A DNA stretch of 8,153 bases from Candidatus Schekmanbacteria bacterium (lineage in GTDB: Bacteria; Schekmanbacteria; GWA2-38-11; J061). Shown piece by piece: positions 5,529 through 8,153 of this stretch (the first letter of the stretch is position 1; each line of letters starts with the position of its first letter). Both the position numbers and the translations under genes were made by a program. The notes under the pieces were generated by a model that saw nothing but the letters and a program-made list of their open reading frames with translations, did not search any database and was not told where the DNA came from. The stretch covers positions 1 through 8,153 of the forward strand of contig RFHX01000085.1 in NCBI GenBank assembly GCA_003695725.1. Direction: 5' to 3'.

Positions 5529-8153
5529 TTGAGAATAGTAAAACTTGAAATGCGCGGTTTTAAATCATTTGCCGACAAAACAGAGATGATTTTTGAGCCC
5601 GGAATAACAGCAGTTGTCGGTCCAAATGGCTGCGGGAAAAGCAATGTTTCCGACGCAATAAGCTGGATTTTAGGCGAACAAAGCGCAAAACATCTTCGCG
5701 GTAAAAGTATGGAAGATGTTATTTTCAACGGCACTGTCGATAGAAAACCTCTCGGTATGGCAGAAGTCAACCTTACAATCTCCAACGATAATGGCGATTT
5801 TGGCGAGCGTTATAAACATTTCACTGAAATAATGATAACACGGCGTCTTTATCGCTCAGGGGAAAGTGAATTTTTTATCAATCGCATTCCTTGCCGCCTT
5901 AAAGACATCACTGAAATTTTTCTCGATACAGGACTTGGGACAAAAGCATGCTCGATAATAAAACAGGGAGAAGTAAATGAACTTCTCACATCTCAACCAG
6001 AACAAAGAAGGCGTCTAATTGAAGAAGCAGCAGGTATTGAAAAATATCAAATGCAGAAAAAGGAAGTTCAAAGAAAACTCGAAAAAACAGCTTTAAATTT
6101 AGAGCGAATCGAAGACATAGTGAGTGAAGTACGAAAACAGGTCAATTCATTAAAAAGACAGGCGGCAAAGACAAAAGCATTCAATCGTTTGAAAGAAGCA
6201 GCCACTAATCTTGAAAGCACTCTTTCCGCACTCGAAATTAAAAAAATCAGAGAAGAAAAAATACCATTAGAAGGAAAATTAAAAGAAGCAGAAAACGAAA
6301 AGGCAAAGATATCAGCAGAGCTTTCAACTATCGAAAACAATATCGAAGAATTGCGTTTATCCACTTTGAGCGAAGAAAATTTTCTCAAAGATAAACGGAA
6401 TGAGCTTTACGGAGTAGAAAACGATATCAGAAACCTCGAAAGCCGCATTGAAATAATAAAAAATGAGATTTCTCATTTAAGAGATGCCGCTGAATTATCA
6501 AGGAAAAATATTTCTATTTTTGAAGCAAAAAAGGAAGAATTTGAGAAGAATTTGAATGAAATCACAAATGAGCTTAAAGGTTATGAAGAAAAAATTAAAG
6601 ATTCTCAAAGTAGAGTCAAACAAAAGGAAGAAGAACTTGCTCATCTTAAATCAGAAATTTCATCTCAGCTCAATCAATTAAATGAAAAAAAGAATAGACT
6701 TCAATCCTTCCAAACTGAAATCGTTACATGTGAAAACTTTCTCGATGAAGGTGAATTAAGAATTGAATCTATAAAAAATAAAATTTCCCATTTAGTTGAA
6801 GACAAAAATGAAGCCGTCGATAGGAAACAAAAACTTGAAGAAGATATAAAGTCTGTGGAAGAATCGATTGAAGGCGCTAAAAAGAAATCGAAAGAGCTTG
6901 CTCATAAAAAGGAATCGATATTGTCTGAAATTGAATCATTGAAGGAAGATGCAAAAAAAGAAGAAAGTAAGCTTCAGGATATAAAGGAAAGATTGTCTCT
7001 ACTTCGCTCAGAACACTCATCATTGGAAAAATTTTATAAAAATCATGAAGACCTTTCTGAAAGCTCAAGGAAAATTCTGTCAGCAAAAGAAGATATCACA
7101 ATGGGGAACGGCGCTGTTGAATGCGCTTTATCAGAAATAATTGAAGCAAAACCAGGATACGAAATTGCCATTGAATCAGCATTGAAGAACTATATTGACG
7201 GAATTCTTGTCGATTCTATCGAAACGGCTGAAAAATCAGTTCATTATTTAAAACAACAGAATGGAGGAAAATGCGTATTTCTACCTGCAAAATTAAGTAG
7301 CGATGAAAGTAATAATGCTTCTGATGAATTCCTGACAAGGGATGGAGTTTTGGGCAAAGCGTCAGACTATGTGAGCTGTGATGAGAAGTATCGTGGCATA
7401 GTTGATTTTATCTTGAAAGACATAATGATAGTTAAAGATTTTGAAAGCGCACTGACTGTCCATAAAAACAACGGACATAAATTTACACTTGTCGATTTGG
7501 AGGGTGATGTAATTGTCCCAGAGGGAATTTTAAGAGGCGGATCTGCAAATGAAAACGACGGTGGAATACTTCTTAAGAAGAGGCGAATTAAAGATTTGGC
7601 TGAAGAGATAGAACGCTTTTCAAAAGAAGAAAACGAATTGAATGAGAAAGTTGCAAACATAAACATAAGAATAGCCGAACTCACGAATGAGGTCGAGGGT
7701 ATTGCCGAAGCTGAAGAGGAAATAAAAAATAAATTGGCAAATCTCGACAAATCTCTTGCAATAAAAGTTGAAGAAAGAAACCGAATGCAGGAGAAGATTG
7801 AAGATATTAAATTTGAAATAGAACAATATGAATATGAAAAAAATGAGATCGTTGAAAAAACTGAAAATCTGAAAGAAAAAATTGATTCTCTGAAGAGCGA
7901 AAGCGCAAAAGTTGAATCTGAGATCGAAAGTTTAAAGGAAAAAATGGGCGGAACTGAAAAAATCTTGGAAAAGACACAAACAGAATTGACTGACTGTAAA
8001 GTTGGATACACTCGCACCATTGAAGAAGAAAAAAGACTTCGTTTCCAAATAGAAAACTACGAAGATTCAATCAAAGAGTTGATTTCAAAAACTGAAAATG
8101 AAAAAAATTCTGTTGAAGAATCCTCTAAACGTCTCAGTCAAAAAGAAGAAGAA
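5529..8153 (+). CDS. smc: Chromosome segregation ATPase Smc, N-terminal 875 residues (3' end outside window)
   Basis: Smc forms a dimer with ScpA/ScpB that organises and segregates the chromosome by ATP-driven loop extrusion. The head half starts with LRIVKLEMRGFKSFADKT. It has Walker A GPNGCGKSN (31-39) followed by VSDAISWILGEQS, the HLRG arginine-finger region (55-58), GESEFFINRIPCRLKDI (111-127), the Q-loop IIKQGEV (Q146) and RRRLIEEAAGIEKY (160-173). Residues about 175-520 form a Lys/Glu-rich coiled coil. Residues about 523-672 form the hinge, with the end motif LEGDVIVPEGILRGGS; the return coil follows. The closed arm lengths and hinge distinguish it from Rad50, RecN and MukB. The frame is uninterrupted to the right edge; the usual length is near 1,150-1,200, so about 300 residues with the signature motif and Walker B are missing only because the window ends. 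Start is TTG with AGGAG. Confidence 0.95.
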   Translation, partial: MRIVKLEMRGFKSFADKTEMIFEPGITAVVGPNGCGKSNVSDAISWILGEQSAKHLRGKSMEDVIFNGTVDRKPLGMAEVNLTISNDNGDFGERYKHFTEIMITRRLYRSGESEFFINRIPCRLKDITEIFLDTGLGTKACSIIKQGEVNELLTSQPEQRRRLIEEAAGIEKYQMQKKEVQRKLEKTALNLERIEDIVSEVRKQVNSLKRQAAKTKAFNRLKEAATNLESTLSALEIKKIREEKIPLEGKLKEAENEKAKISAELSTIENNIEELRLSTLSEENFLKDKRNELYGVENDIRNLESRIEIIKNEISHLRDAAELSRKNISIFEAKKEEFEKNLNEITNELKGYEEKIKDSQSRVKQKEEELAHLKSEISSQLNQLNEKKNRLQSFQTEIVTCENFLDEGELRIESIKNKISHLVEDKNEAVDRKQKLEEDIKSVEESIEGAKKKSKELAHKKESILSEIESLKEDAKKEESKLQDIKERLSLLRSEHSSLEKFYKNHEDLSESSRKILSAKEDITMGNGAVECALSEIIEAKPGYEIAIESALKNYIDGILVDSIETAEKSVHYLKQQNGGKCVFLPAKLSSDESNNASDEFLTRDGVLGKASDYVSCDEKYRGIVDFILKDIMIVKDFESALTVHKNNGHKFTLVDLEGDVIVPEGILRGGSANENDGGILLKKRRIKDLAEEIERFSKEENELNEKVANINIRIAELTNEVEGIAEAEEEIKNKLANLDKSLAIKVEERNRMQEKIEDIKFEIEQYEYEKNEIVEKTENLKEKIDSLKSESAKVESEIESLKEKMGGTEKILEKTQTELTDCKVGYTRTIEEEKRLRFQIENYEDSIKELISKTENEKNSVEESSKRLSQKEEE

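Noticed and set aside
7367-8020. 217-codon minus-strand open frame opposite smc, rich in Ser and Phe
   Set aside because: It is the antisense shadow of the Lys/Glu-rich coiled coil. It has low-complexity Ser/Phe composition and no ribosome binding site or family resemblance, and the plus strand here is clearly Smc.
5529-8153. Long coiled-coil ATPase as a defence-system or Rad50-like protein
   Set aside because: The IEEAAGI, CRLKDI and hinge GGS motifs are those of canonical chromosomal Smc. Rad50 has a zinc hook and would lack this hinge.

Overview
This is an AT-rich bacterial chromosomal window with seven protein-coding genes. Two of them are cut by the window edges. I see no RNA genes, mobile elements, CRISPR arrays or prophage genes. 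Several genes have strong Shine-Dalgarno sites (AGGAGG-like), and one clear sigma70-type promoter is present. The Smc protein carries the Walker A form GPNGCGKSN. I associate that form with Deltaproteobacteria and some deep-branching uncultured phyla. From sequence alone I would say only that this is an AT-rich bacterium, probably Gram-negative and possibly from an uncultured lineage; this is inference.

Layout. Positions 3-470 (+) hold the C-terminal end of a multi-pass membrane glycosyltransferase-like protein of the GT-C/PIG-V type. It converges, 8 bp apart, on a class I SAM-dependent methyltransferase (479-1219, -). An AT-rich stretch without a gene (1220-1583) separates this from a small cysteine-rich DUF1284 protein (1584-2015, +). 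The DUF1284 gene overlaps tail to tail by 23 bp with a pyridoxamine-5'-phosphate-oxidase-family flavoprotein gene (1993-2508, -). A short divergent promoter region (2509-2669) leads into the pair ribD (2670-3782, +) and nadB (3797-5350, +). The two are 14 bp apart and very probably co-transcribed. After 178 bp with a near-consensus promoter comes smc (5529 to the window end, +). It starts with TTG and is visible for 875 codons: the N-terminal ATPase half, first coiled-coil arm, hinge and the beginning of the return arm.

How the genes fit together. RibD makes the pyrimidine precursor of riboflavin. NadB is an FAD enzyme that starts de novo NAD synthesis. The divergent PPOX-family protein belongs to an FMN-binding fold. 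The centre of the window therefore has a loose flavin/NAD cofactor theme, but no other rib or nad genes are present. Smc is a housekeeping chromosome-condensation gene on its own promoter. The left part (membrane glycosyltransferase, methyltransferase, DUF1284) has no obvious shared pathway.

Nothing here convincingly looks like a new biological system. The most interesting points are small: the uncharacterised DUF1284 protein, possibly leaderless; a duplicated start region with a Trp-rich overlapping mini-ORF at ribD; the isolated ribD-nadB pairing; and the very compact convergent gene ends.
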